Part shown: in pieces, positions 1-8,523 of the stretch
Layout: each line of letters opens with the position of its first letter
Numbering within the stretch: the first letter of the stretch is position 1
Source of the DNA: Asparagopsis taxiformis
Taxonomy: Eukaryota > Rhodophyta > Florideophyceae > Bonnemaisoniales > Bonnemaisoniaceae
Length of the DNA stretch: 64,000 nt
Assembly: GCA_030407315.1 (NCBI GenBank)
Contig: JALQPE010001999.1
Span: 28,933 to 92,932 of the forward strand
Direction: 5' to 3'
The notes under the pieces: model-generated
The model's database searches: none
What the model saw: only the letters and a program-made list of their open reading frames with translations
Told to the model about the DNA's origin: nothing
Program-made: the position numbers and the translations under genes

Positions 1-54
1 TCATATTGCGTTTGTTTGACCTGTCGTGTCAACGCCGCCAAAAGTGATCGTGCA

Positions 55-801
55 ATGGATGATTTGGACCAATTGTTGAACGACACAGAGCAAGCCACTG
101 CAACCTATACCCCCGATCATCCTCAATCCAACACTGAGCACCACCCAAACCCTCCAAATACCGTTTCTGCCCACCCGCAAAACATTCAAACCGCCTTGCA
201 GAAAGCAACACTTCAGAAATTACCCCACGAGGATGACTTCCAACTCATCGGCCAACGATTGGAATCGCACGAGCTGGAATTGGGAACTGTCAGCAAAATC
301 GGTCCCAACAGTGCAAAAGTGACATTTTCCTCCTTTGCAAAACAGTTCTTCACCGGCAATAGATACTGCGGCCCCATTTCATCACAGGCAGTAATGGAGG
401 TCGTTGCAGAAAGAGCAAAACAACATTACCGTCAACACAAGGGTAAAACAGAGCGCCGATTCTACGTCCACGGCTCGTTGAACAGATTCATGTTGGAAGG
501 TACTTCGTTGGTTATATTTCCGCCCCTCAACAACAAAAAGCCAAAGGACATCGTGCCACATGGTGTCATATTCCGCCGACAGATGATGTCCATCGCTATT
601 GGTCGGCTCGCATTGGAAGACAGTTTTGGTGCCTTTTTGCACACCGATAATTCCTTCTATATTGGATTCGGGCACGATCCATCAGGTGCCCAATCTATTC
701 TTAGCGACGGTCACCTCGGCCAAGCGAGACATCTCGGCATCAACGAGCTGTGTATACATACAGACTTTAACGGCGGCCAGGTGGAGGCACAATTACTGTA
801 G
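55..801 (+). CDS. Hypothetical protein, unrecognised family
   Basis: I do not recognise this protein. The first in-frame ATG is at 55 and gives 248 residues. The frame is also open to the window edge, so an upstream exon or start cannot be excluded. The first 60 residues are polar and rich in Thr, Pro, Asn and His and look disordered. From about residue 65 onward the sequence is mixed alpha/beta in character with several Phe/Gly-rich strands, and looks like one folded domain. There is no signal peptide, membrane segment or zinc motif. It converges on the NYN-domain gene with 284 bp between the stops. Coding looks real because of the long uninterrupted frame and balanced composition, but no function is proposed. 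Confidence 0.7.
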   Translation: MDDLDQLLNDTEQATATYTPDHPQSNTEHHPNPPNTVSAHPQNIQTALQKATLQKLPHEDDFQLIGQRLESHELELGTVSKIGPNSAKVTFSSFAKQFFTGNRYCGPISSQAVMEVVAERAKQHYRQHKGKTERRFYVHGSLNRFMLEGTSLVIFPPLNNKKPKDIVPHGVIFRRQMMSIAIGRLALEDSFGAFLHTDNSFYIGFGHDPSGAQSILSDGHLGQARHLGINELCIHTDFNGGQVEAQLL

Positions 802-1018
802 CGAATCCAAGCTTTAGACGTTTGTAAATAATCGCATATAGCACGCGGCGCGATATGATTCCTGTGCACCTTCTTTCCATAGTATCGTCAACGCCACAAC
901 AGAGCGGTAAGCATCAGCACTACCCAGACACTCTTGCTGAGAGTTGCGTGCGTGCTACACCGCCATTCTTTGTAGCGCATCAGCGCAATTACGTGTCTAC
1001 GTATGTATATAGATAAAG

Positions 1019-1038
1019 ATATATATATATATATATAT
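1019..1038. repeat. AT dinucleotide microsatellite
   Basis: An uninterrupted run of AT dinucleotides lies between the convergent stops of the first two genes. It is a simple-sequence repeat with no evident role. Confidence 0.85.
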
Positions 1039-1085
1039 TCATTACTCAAAGCTTTTGAGTCCATGGTTTGGATACAGTCAGCAGA

Positions 1086-2237
1086 CTATCTTTTAAACGC
1101 GTATTCTTTCGCAGCAATCGCTGCCTTGTCATAGTTGAAGCAAGGGTTGGGTATAAACGTATGTCCATGAAAGGTAAATGACAATCTACACTGAGCAAAC
1201 CACGATTTCCACGCTTGTGCTTCCGACTCGTCATCGGCCGAAGCTTGGTAAACCTGATCTGCAAACGCATCATTACTGACGACAACGGCATAGTGCTGAC
1301 GCGCGAAATGACAAATATACGAATCGTCATAATCAGATTCGGGCGTAGTAATCAACGTCTGCGAGCCCTCGAGCGCTTTTATGGCGTTGTAAGCGGGGCC
1401 GTCCTCGGCGCTATATTTGGGCAGAGGGGGCTCGTTGAGGCGTGCTTCGGGAAGGAAGAGGACCGTTGGATGGCCGCGTGATAAAAAGTATTGCAGCGCT
1501 TCGGCTGATCCGCGAATCGAGAAGCGCTTCGATGCACCGTGACGCCAGGCGACATTTGAACCGTCCAATACGACGGGCATCTTTGTCAGACTGGTTGTGT
1601 TCTGCGAAGCTAGCGAAGGCTGCATGGGGTGCGCGGTCGCATATGATACATTCAGATCGGTCGCATCGTTCATTCGGTCGTCGATGTTGTCGTATGGTGG
1701 CCGCGCGCGGTTATTTCTCAAAGTTGGCGTGTTATGGGTGGGAGAGAGTTGGGGTGAATGTGCAGGCGAAGATCGAGTGAGTTGATGTAAACGAGCTGCT
1801 TTGGAAGAGGCGCCAATGCGCTGTAGGATTTGCTCGGTGTAGTTTGTAATGGAATCGGCGACAGATTGAGAAGAGGCGATGCCGCCGCGGCATGAGCGAA
1901 GAGTATCGTATAGATTTTGCACGACGCGCTTTATGCTTGACAGGGGCGAATCCGCAAATACACCAATCCATTTAGAGAGAATGAAGCGCAGCAGCTCGCT
2001 AGTTGTGGAATGGTCAGGCGGAAGGTAGTAAGAAACCATGTCGTCACCGAGGGAGAAGGCAATCTGCTTGCGTAGGAAAGGGAACAGTTCTTTACGCAGA
2101 ATTGAGAGAGCTTGACGAGAGAGCGACTGTGGAGTTTGTCTCGCTGGCTGTGCAGATGACTCGGGGACGACAATCAGAGAGTCGGAGGATTGTGCAGCCG
2201 GACTTGATTGTATGTCAATGTCCATTTCAAAGTCCAT
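1086..2237 (-). CDS. NYN/PIN-like ribonuclease domain protein (Regnase/ZC3H12 type)
   Basis: The C-terminal 160 residues resemble the NYN (PIN-like) RNase domain of the ZC3H12A/N4BP1/KHNYN family. It begins with the hydrophobic strand and acidic motif VVLDGSNVAWRHG near residue 220. It contains an internal DYDDSY acidic patch and a SNDAFADQ motif, and ends with a FTFHGHTFIPNP strand. In this family those acidic residues bind the metal that cleaves single-stranded RNA. The first 200 residues are Ser/Pro-rich with some helical stretches. No CCCH zinc finger is visible, unlike animal Regnase. The ATG at 2237 is used, giving 383 residues; an upstream in-frame GTG is not credible in a eukaryote. 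It shares a 327-bp divergent promoter with the F-box gene. An RNA-decay role is inferred. Confidence 0.8.
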   Translation of the reverse strand: MDFEMDIDIQSSPAAQSSDSLIVVPESSAQPARQTPQSLSRQALSILRKELFPFLRKQIAFSLGDDMVSYYLPPDHSTTSELLRFILSKWIGVFADSPLSSIKRVVQNLYDTLRSCRGGIASSQSVADSITNYTEQILQRIGASSKAARLHQLTRSSPAHSPQLSPTHNTPTLRNNRARPPYDNIDDRMNDATDLNVSYATAHPMQPSLASQNTTSLTKMPVVLDGSNVAWRHGASKRFSIRGSAEALQYFLSRGHPTVLFLPEARLNEPPLPKYSAEDGPAYNAIKALEGSQTLITTPESDYDDSYICHFARQHYAVVVSNDAFADQVYQASADDESEAQAWKSWFAQCRLSFTFHGHTFIPNPCFNYDKAAIAAKEYAFKR

Positions 2238-2564
2238 TGCGGGGGATACATGTGATGTGAACGGCGCAAGGTGCAGATGGCGAGTGGAGGTGTGGTCGCG
2301 TCGAGGGGGCGGAAATCGCCGCACGCGATGATGAGTGGAGAAGGAAATAAGGAGCGAGAAATGTTTTGCTCATAAAAAATTTAGGCTGATCCATTTAATT
2401 GGTTGACTGATGAACCAATTCATTGCAGCTCGCGCCTGACATGTCAACGTATCGACGTTGATTGTTCTTCGCGTCTGTTGAGGTGAATCGACCAACCTCA
2501 ACAGAGCGACAACATATAAAAGCGTCGCATCAGCTGCAACCCATTGCCTCCGCGCCATCGCAAA
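2238..2564. promoter_or_regulatory. Divergent promoter with inverted CCAAT pair and TATA box
   Basis: This is the region between the start codons of the NYN gene (minus) and the F-box gene (plus). A perfect inverted repeat, AATTGGTT and AACCAATT separated by 8 bp, lies at 2397-2420 and forms two back-to-back CCAAT boxes. A TATAAA box at 2515-2520 sits 45 bp before the plus-strand ATG. Function is inferred from position and motif. Confidence 0.5.
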
Positions 2565-3731
2565 ATGTCCTACCCCAATCTCGAAGAAAGCACACGCCCT
2601 CTCAAACGGCAGCGTTCGACGGCAGCGACCGACACCGACATGAGCTACGACAACGACGCCATGATGCTCGACGACGCGCGCATCATCAAGCTGCAACATC
2701 TGCCATTCGAGGCGGTGAAACTGATCATCCACCATCTGCGCACGCAGGACAAAGCGTTTATGGGCCGCCAAGCGAGCCAAGTCGAGGGTCCGGAGAGCGT
2801 GATACCGCGTGATTTGGAAGGCATTGTACCGCTACGCCAATTGTGTCGTTTGCTCCGCGACGCGATAGACGCGCATGTCGTGTCGCTCAATCTGTCCAAC
2901 GACACATCGGAGCGCATCGGCGCCATGCTTAGCACGTGCATGCTGCGGTACACGCGGTTGACAAATCTGACGATCACGGACGCGGCGCTGGACGTGTCGC
3001 TACTGCCTTTGTGGGCCAAGTTTTTCAGCAGCAGTCAGGCGCGCATCCGGCATCTTACGTGCATTGCATGCGCGTGCGGAGAGCCGATGAGCGTGCTACT
3101 CGCGCAAGCGTGTAGCCACTCGCTGGAGACGATTTCGACGTCGTTGATGGGCATTCTGTCGGCGGTGACGACGCATTGCGGCAATGTGCACAGCGTCAAG
3201 TTGCTGATGTCGCAGGTGGATCTGGGGATATTGGCGCGATTGAGCAATCTGCGGTCGGTGCAGTTGTTCTATCCGCGCGGGATGAGCCAGCAGGACGCGG
3301 CGTATTTGGTGGCGTCGTTGCAGCGATGCCGTTTGGTGGCGAGCGTCGAGTTGGGGTTGTACCATGTGACGGAGAATATTTATTCGTTGTTGATGCATGT
3401 GCCCGGGTTGCGTAAGTTGTCATTGTTTGATTGCACGACGCAGCGCGGGGTGCATTGGATTGTCAAGTGCGAGCATTTGGAGGAGGTGCATTTGGAGTGG
3501 ATGGACGAGTTGGTGTCGGCGGATGTGGAGACGATTGGGATGGGATTGGGATCGCGGTTGAGGAAAGTGGGAATCAGTAATTGTCGACTACTGACGGATG
3601 AAGCGTTGATGGCGTTGGCGAAACATTGTCCACGCATCGAATTGGAGGTGCAGTTTGAACGCGACCAATTTAAGGCGCAAACGTTGGCGCTATTCGGGGA
3701 TCGAATTAGTTGGGGGTCGTGTGCCATGTAA
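2565..3731 (+). CDS. F-box/leucine-rich-repeat protein
   Basis: This is a 388-residue protein from the ATG at 2565. Residues 40-110 contain an F-box-like helical segment, with LQHLPFEAVKLIIHHLR matching the usual hydrophobic pattern. It is followed by a chain of degenerate leucine-rich repeats of the amino-acid-type seen in SCF substrate receptors (LTNLTITDA, LRKLSLFDC, LEEVHLEWM, LRKVGISNCRLLTDEALMALA). The last repeat is the most canonical. F-box/LRR proteins link substrates to Skp1-Cullin1 ubiquitin ligases, so a role in ubiquitin-dependent turnover is inferred. The F-box itself is weak, and the protein could be a plain LRR protein. A TATA box lies 45 bp upstream of the start. The next gene (calmodulin) is on the same strand 332 bp downstream. 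Confidence 0.7.
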   Translation: MSYPNLEESTRPLKRQRSTAATDTDMSYDNDAMMLDDARIIKLQHLPFEAVKLIIHHLRTQDKAFMGRQASQVEGPESVIPRDLEGIVPLRQLCRLLRDAIDAHVVSLNLSNDTSERIGAMLSTCMLRYTRLTNLTITDAALDVSLLPLWAKFFSSSQARIRHLTCIACACGEPMSVLLAQACSHSLETISTSLMGILSAVTTHCGNVHSVKLLMSQVDLGILARLSNLRSVQLFYPRGMSQQDAAYLVASLQRCRLVASVELGLYHVTENIYSLLMHVPGLRKLSLFDCTTQRGVHWIVKCEHLEEVHLEWMDELVSADVETIGMGLGSRLRKVGISNCRLLTDEALMALAKHCPRIELEVQFERDQFKAQTLALFGDRISWGSCAM

Positions 3732-4063
3732 TGAAATAATTTCAAAGTTTTAAAAATGATTACAATTTTGGAAAGGTGAGCCACGCACCGTTGCACAGCG
3801 CACGCAATTTTTGTGAATTTATCGATGAAAATTGTACAGATGACTGTTTTGGGCCCAATTTTTCAGGCCCTGTTGCCGTGCAGCAAAGCGGCAAGCCATC
3901 ACGCTTCAGCATGCGTGGCCTGGCCTGGCCATGCCTGACAATGTGATAACAGAGTTAAGCTCAACAGCGACTGCCTCTGTGCCGTACCCCAACAATAGAC
4001 AACAACATTTCCCGTCCCACTACAGCCCAACCTTATTCGCACTACTACCCGACACAATTCATC
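3732..4063. other. Intergenic, calmodulin upstream region
   Basis: This is 332 bp between the F-box stop and the calmodulin ATG. The second half is A/C-rich (repeated CCCAACA-type strings), like the 5' leaders of several other genes here. No defined motif was recognised. Confidence 0.5.
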
Positions 4064-4783
4064 ATGCCGCGCGGCTCCGTCGACCTAACCGAAGAGACCA
4101 TCAAGGAATTTCGCGAGGCTTTTTCTCTATTCGATAAAGACGGGTAAGTTGTCAACAATTCTTCATTCCACGCCACGCCCATTTTTCAAACGCATCTAAC
4201 CGCCGCCCCGCCCAACCGCGCCCAATGCCCGTAGAGATGGAAGCATTTCCGTCGCCGAACTCGGTATCGTCATGCGTAACATGGGTCAAAACCCCACGGA
4301 CAGCGAGCTTCAGCAAATGATATCAGAAGTTGATGCCGATGGAAACGGCCTCATCGACTTTGCCGAATTTGTCACCCTCATGGCCCGCAAGATGAACAAC
4401 ACCGACAAGGACGCCGAGATTCGTGAAGCTTTCAACGTCTTTGATAAAGACGGTTCCGGTAAGATTTCCAGTGATGAGCTGCGTCAGATCATGAAGTCGT
4501 TGGGAGAGGATTTAACAGATGAGGAAGTAAGTTTGATACCTGCTCCCCCATTGATTACTATTTGAGTCGTATGCAAAACATTTCTAACCTTATTGCGGCG
4601 CGTCACAGATCCAACAGATGATTCGTGAAGCTGATACCAACGGCGACGGGGAAATCGGTAAGCGCTTTTCATTGAAACAGTTGTACAACTCGTTGAATCG
4701 GCAACCAAATACTAATCGTGCTTTTGGCGTTTGGTGACCTTTCCATTACAGATTATGAGGAGTTTGTTCGTATGCTGTCCTAA
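4064..4783 (+). CDS. Calmodulin (four exons)
   Basis: This is the ubiquitous EF-hand calcium sensor. I read four exons: 4064-4143, 4235-4526, 4609-4657 and 4752-4783. They are separated by three GT-AG introns of 91, 82 and 94 bp, and the last intron has a plausible CTAAT branch site. The joined frame gives a protein of about 150 residues, the normal calmodulin length, with four EF-hands: DKDG/DGSIS split by intron 1, [20 protein letters not shown] and [13 protein letters not shown] split by intron 3. The central helix is intact. Apart from the N-terminal start ([11 protein letters not shown]) it is highly conserved. It is the most intron-rich gene in the window. Targets cannot be inferred from sequence. 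Confidence 0.96.
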
Positions 4784-5178
4784 CTGCGCTCGTTGTATAG
4801 CTTAAAATGGTGCCCCAGTCCCATGCAAGCAAGCATTGCTGTGACGACCTGCGTCCAACTGTGTCGTTCATTGCGATCTTATCCCTTGTGAAGCTTTGAG
4901 ATCGTAATGTTGTAAAGTCCGGTCAAAACAATTGCGTCCTACTCGTGTGTGCTCGTAGTGTTGAGAGTTGTTGGCGTGCGCACTGTGCTGCGCAAAACAA
5001 TTTTTCTAAATTCCACAGCGCCTTGCTGGAACTCGTTTTCAAATCACGTCAATTTGTCACCGCATTTGTAGACTACAAATTGGAGTCAAACTCGTTTCGA
5101 CTTACCGACGCGTCACCGACTCATCGCAACGTCCGTGACGTTCAACGCTGTGAACGAACATGTCATTCTTACAGAAGC
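4784..5178. other. Intergenic / leader of SUN gene
   Basis: This is 395 bp between the calmodulin stop and the SUN-gene ATG. A TTCTTACAG string ends at 5173, six bases before the start, and resembles a 3' splice site, so a 5'-UTR intron is possible. An out-of-frame ATG at 5160 opens a ten-codon upstream ORF that overlaps the start codon. Confidence 0.4.
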
Positions 5179-8100
5179 ATGAAACTTCGTAATGTGACTC
5201 TTCCAACACTGGCTCTCCTCACCATTCTCACTCTGGTCGCGCGTGTTTCAAGCCAAACGCCAGCGCAGCAACGCTCAAATCCAAATCCTTCATTCACCAT
5301 CAACCCAACATCCTCACACCATCCAGTCGCTTCGCAACAGCCTCGCCGCCTCACAAATCAGCCAATCGCGCCCTCACCCTCCGATGACTCACATGCCCAT
5401 CATGCCGAGCACACCGAGCACCGTCGCGAGCCTTCGACTGTCTCACCTACTCCAATAGAATCCCCGTCTACGCCGACGCCAGATACCTCCATCTCCGCTC
5501 AAATATCGCACGATGCCCCGACCGACGACGTGTCAATTCCCGACCAACCCGTTGTAGTACATTCGGATCAGCAAAATCGCCCAACTGATCCATCTCACAA
5601 TGCAGCACACCCCACTCCATCACTACCTCATGCAAGACAAACACAATTATTGCCATCACCAAATGCTGTGGATGAAGAACAAGTCTTCGTTCCACTCAAG
5701 GAATGGAAGCAGAAGAAACTAGAGGATATTGAATCTCGCATACGCAACACAGAGACAAAGCAAGCTATGGAAAGCACTCAGCTTCGACGTCGAAATCACT
5801 CTCTCGGCCATACAACGCGTCACACAAATTCGATTGCTCAAAAGTCTGGAAACAGACGCCTCCCATTTTTGATTCGTCCTCACAATGTCTGCCCACTCCC
5901 ATCTCTCATTCAAAATACAAGCGAGATCCAGAATTTCACCCGCAGTGCTGCAAACCTGGATGCATCGCAAAACGTCGATCCTCCAGTTAGTGATGAAGTG
6001 CACCGAACCGACCCCGTAGAAAACCATCGACGATCAGATAATGCACAAGCTCGTGCATCCATAGATGATGAGTCTTCAAATCTACCGGTCGCCTATGACG
6101 ATGCTGAAAATACTGATGGACTTCCAGTCGCACATTCTGAACACGCTACGGTTCCCGATAAATATGTCGAACCGCACATAGACATAGTACAACCGCTCGT
6201 CGTAGGAACACAAACCGATGGTATTGCGAATGATGCCCAACACAGAACGATTGCAACCATTTCCGGTTCTCTGACTGCCGAGCTGGATGCATCTAAATTG
6301 CCAGAATCAGTCGTCAACTCTTTCGGATCTCGTTTAAATCCTATTGTCGGTGAAATTGTGAAAACAATTCGAGATGCTTCAAATGTACTATCATCGGCTC
6401 CACTTGGGGCTGTCAAGGATACCTTGAACAAAGAAGCGACCATCGTAAACAGGTCCGTATCGCCAGGCGGTGCTGGCGCACAGGTTCCATTTGCTACTAG
6501 TCTGATTAAGAATACCACTGAGAAGCTATCATCTAGTACCTCTGTGAAATCTAAGCAACTTGGAGATGATAAATCTGATAAGGATAGAAAGGCTGAACAG
6601 CAAGAATCAGCTCGTTCAGACTCCAAGCAAATTTCCGACGTTTTCGAGCAATCGGAGTTTACTCGAGTGAAGGGCAAACCGTTCAATTTCGCTTCAGCTG
6701 ACGCTGGTGCACGAATTCTATCCGTTTCAAACGGTGTAGTTGGGGCAAAAAATGTCATCTCAGGCAGCATTGACAAGTACATGCTTGCGCCCTGTGCTGG
6801 TGAGGGTGTCGGAGGATCACGATGGATCGATTTGGAGCTTTCGGAGGATGTGATTTTGCAAAGTTTTGAGACAGCAAACTTTGAGTTTTATTCTTCTTCA
6901 GCACGACGTGTCGTGGTGCTCGGATCTAACGTGTATCCTCCCAAAGTGTGGAACATTCTAGGCATATATGAATTTGCCAACGTGAGAACGTTGCAGCGTT
7001 TCGACCTTGAGAAGAAGGGTGTCACCACACGGTATCTCAGAGTTATGTATGCAGGCAAGCAGGGAAATGAGTTTTACTGCCCGATATCGACGATTCGTGT
7101 ATACGGCAAGAATTTACTTTCGGATTGGAAGGATGCTCTAGACCCTCTTTCAGAATCGAAGGACGCCAAGCTGGTCAGTGGTACAACGGATGCAAGCGGT
7201 CACGATGCACCGAGTAAATCGTCAGTTGGGTTGCAAACCAAGCAAGAGAATGGCGAGCGACAAACGGATGAATGCGCGGAATGCTGTGGAGTCGAATGCG
7301 ACACTGCAGATAGCGATCACGGAGCAGACGGAAAGGGCGAAAATAGCGCCGCATGTACGGAGGACTCTGAAGGGACATGCGAGGATGATGGGTGTCAAGA
7401 AGGCTGTGCAGTAATGAAAGCCTCAGAGTCATCGGAGGTATCCGTGCCAGATGCGACTACAGACGGTACGAGTACAGAAGATACAAATGAGACGAGACTG
7501 GACGGCGACGCACAGACGGGCGCCAGATCCGATGCGAGATCTACGAAGGATGAAGAAGAGTCTGCAGATTCTGATCGGGACGCGGAAGCAATTTCAGACG
7601 ATGATCGTATTCTACTGGAAGCCATGCGTGCGGACGCACTCTCAGCAGTGTCCGACAATGACAATATATTTCGCAAAGTGACGCGCATGATACGACTACT
7701 CGAGTTGAATCAGAGTCTGACGAATCAGTACATCGACACGCATCTGGCGCGTTTTGCGGTGGCACTGTCCAGCGCTCGGAACGAGGCTGGGCGGGCGGGG
7801 GAGGCGGCGCTGATGTCGCAGACGGGTGTGGCGCGTCTCGGGGCGGAATTGGAGCGCGCGATTGTGCGTCTAGAAAGAGCGGCGCTGCGACGGGACATTT
7901 TGCTATGCGTACTAACGATATTAATTGCGTTTGTGATCGGCATTCACTGGGTGTTGTGGGGCGCTGTAACAGGCGGTCGATTATTGGGCGATCGAGTGAC
8001 GACGGACATCAACGACATGGTGCATCCCGTTGTGAGGGACACGATCGAGGAGGGGCGCGCAGTGGGGGCGCAGGTGTCGATAGCATCGAATGGGACGGAT

Positions 8101-8322
8101 GAATCGAGAAGATCGGAGAAGAGTGACGATGGGATGGAATGGACGGAGAGTTTTGGGCGTCGACGAAAGAAGAAGGGACGGGAGCGTGGGCGGGTAGGTG
8201 GTGGTAGCGGCGGCGGCGGTGGGCGTAAGGTTCGATCGCAATCGAGCACGGAGCTGTTGGCGGCGTCGGCAGCGGGTCGTGGAAGGTCGCGGAATGCGTT
8301 TCAAGCTTTGTATGAACGATAA
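5179..8322 (+). CDS. SUN-domain membrane protein, SLP1/SUCO (mid-SUN) type
   Basis: This 1047-residue protein starts at the ATG at 5179. It opens with a clear secretory signal (MKLRNVTLPTLALLTILTLV, then Ala-Arg-Val-Ser-Ser-Gln). A long polar, Ser/Thr/Asp-rich lumenal stretch follows to about residue 500. A SUN-like domain occupies roughly residues 500-645, with WIDLELSEDVILQSFETANFEFYSSS, a VVVLGSN strand, a YPPKVW loop, and RYLRVMYAGKQGNEFYCPISTIRVYG (shown here in parts of one domain). An acidic Cys-bearing segment comes next, then a coiled region near 860-905. One transmembrane helix lies near 907-930, followed by a basic Gly-rich tail. This order of signal, mid-protein SUN domain and C-terminal membrane anchor is that of the Slp1/SUCO/AtSUN3-5 group of ER and nuclear-envelope proteins, rather than classical C-terminal SUN proteins. 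Confidence 0.85.
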   Translation: MKLRNVTLPTLALLTILTLVARVSSQTPAQQRSNPNPSFTINPTSSHHPVASQQPRRLTNQPIAPSPSDDSHAHHAEHTEHRREPSTVSPTPIESPSTPTPDTSISAQISHDAPTDDVSIPDQPVVVHSDQQNRPTDPSHNAAHPTPSLPHARQTQLLPSPNAVDEEQVFVPLKEWKQKKLEDIESRIRNTETKQAMESTQLRRRNHSLGHTTRHTNSIAQKSGNRRLPFLIRPHNVCPLPSLIQNTSEIQNFTRSAANLDASQNVDPPVSDEVHRTDPVENHRRSDNAQARASIDDESSNLPVAYDDAENTDGLPVAHSEHATVPDKYVEPHIDIVQPLVVGTQTDGIANDAQHRTIATISGSLTAELDASKLPESVVNSFGSRLNPIVGEIVKTIRDASNVLSSAPLGAVKDTLNKEATIVNRSVSPGGAGAQVPFATSLIKNTTEKLSSSTSVKSKQLGDDKSDKDRKAEQQESARSDSKQISDVFEQSEFTRVKGKPFNFASADAGARILSVSNGVVGAKNVISGSIDKYMLAPCAGEGVGGSRWIDLELSEDVILQSFETANFEFYSSSARRVVVLGSNVYPPKVWNILGIYEFANVRTLQRFDLEKKGVTTRYLRVMYAGKQGNEFYCPISTIRVYGKNLLSDWKDALDPLSESKDAKLVSGTTDASGHDAPSKSSVGLQTKQENGERQTDECAECCGVECDTADSDHGADGKGENSAACTEDSEGTCEDDGCQEGCAVMKASESSEVSVPDATTDGTSTEDTNETRLDGDAQTGARSDARSTKDEEESADSDRDAEAISDDDRILLEAMRADALSAVSDNDNIFRKVTRMIRLLELNQSLTNQYIDTHLARFAVALSSARNEAGRAGEAALMSQTGVARLGAELERAIVRLERAALRRDILLCVLTILIAFVIGIHWVLWGAVTGGRLLGDRVTTDINDMVHPVVRDTIEEGRAVGAQVSIASNGTDESRRSEKSDDGMEWTESFGRRRKKKGRERGRVGGGSGGGGGRKVRSQSSTELLAASAAGRGRSRNAFQALYER

Positions 8323-8523
8323 TGGGACGGTGACAATTCAGCTTTTGAAAGGTACTTGGAACGGTAAAGTGGAAACATGTGTTTTATAATTTAGCAGCGT
8401 CCAACTTGGAGTGCGTGGAATTGAATGGCGTCGCAACGTCCAGAAACCACAATCTTCTTGAGACGCATCTTTGTTCTTGTTACTGATTGCCATGCAGCCG
8501 CAGTTGCGTGCCACGACCATCAG

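Noticed and set aside
6093..6782. 229-codon minus-strand ORF
   Set aside because: It is antisense to the SUN protein gene and reflects the codon bias of that gene.
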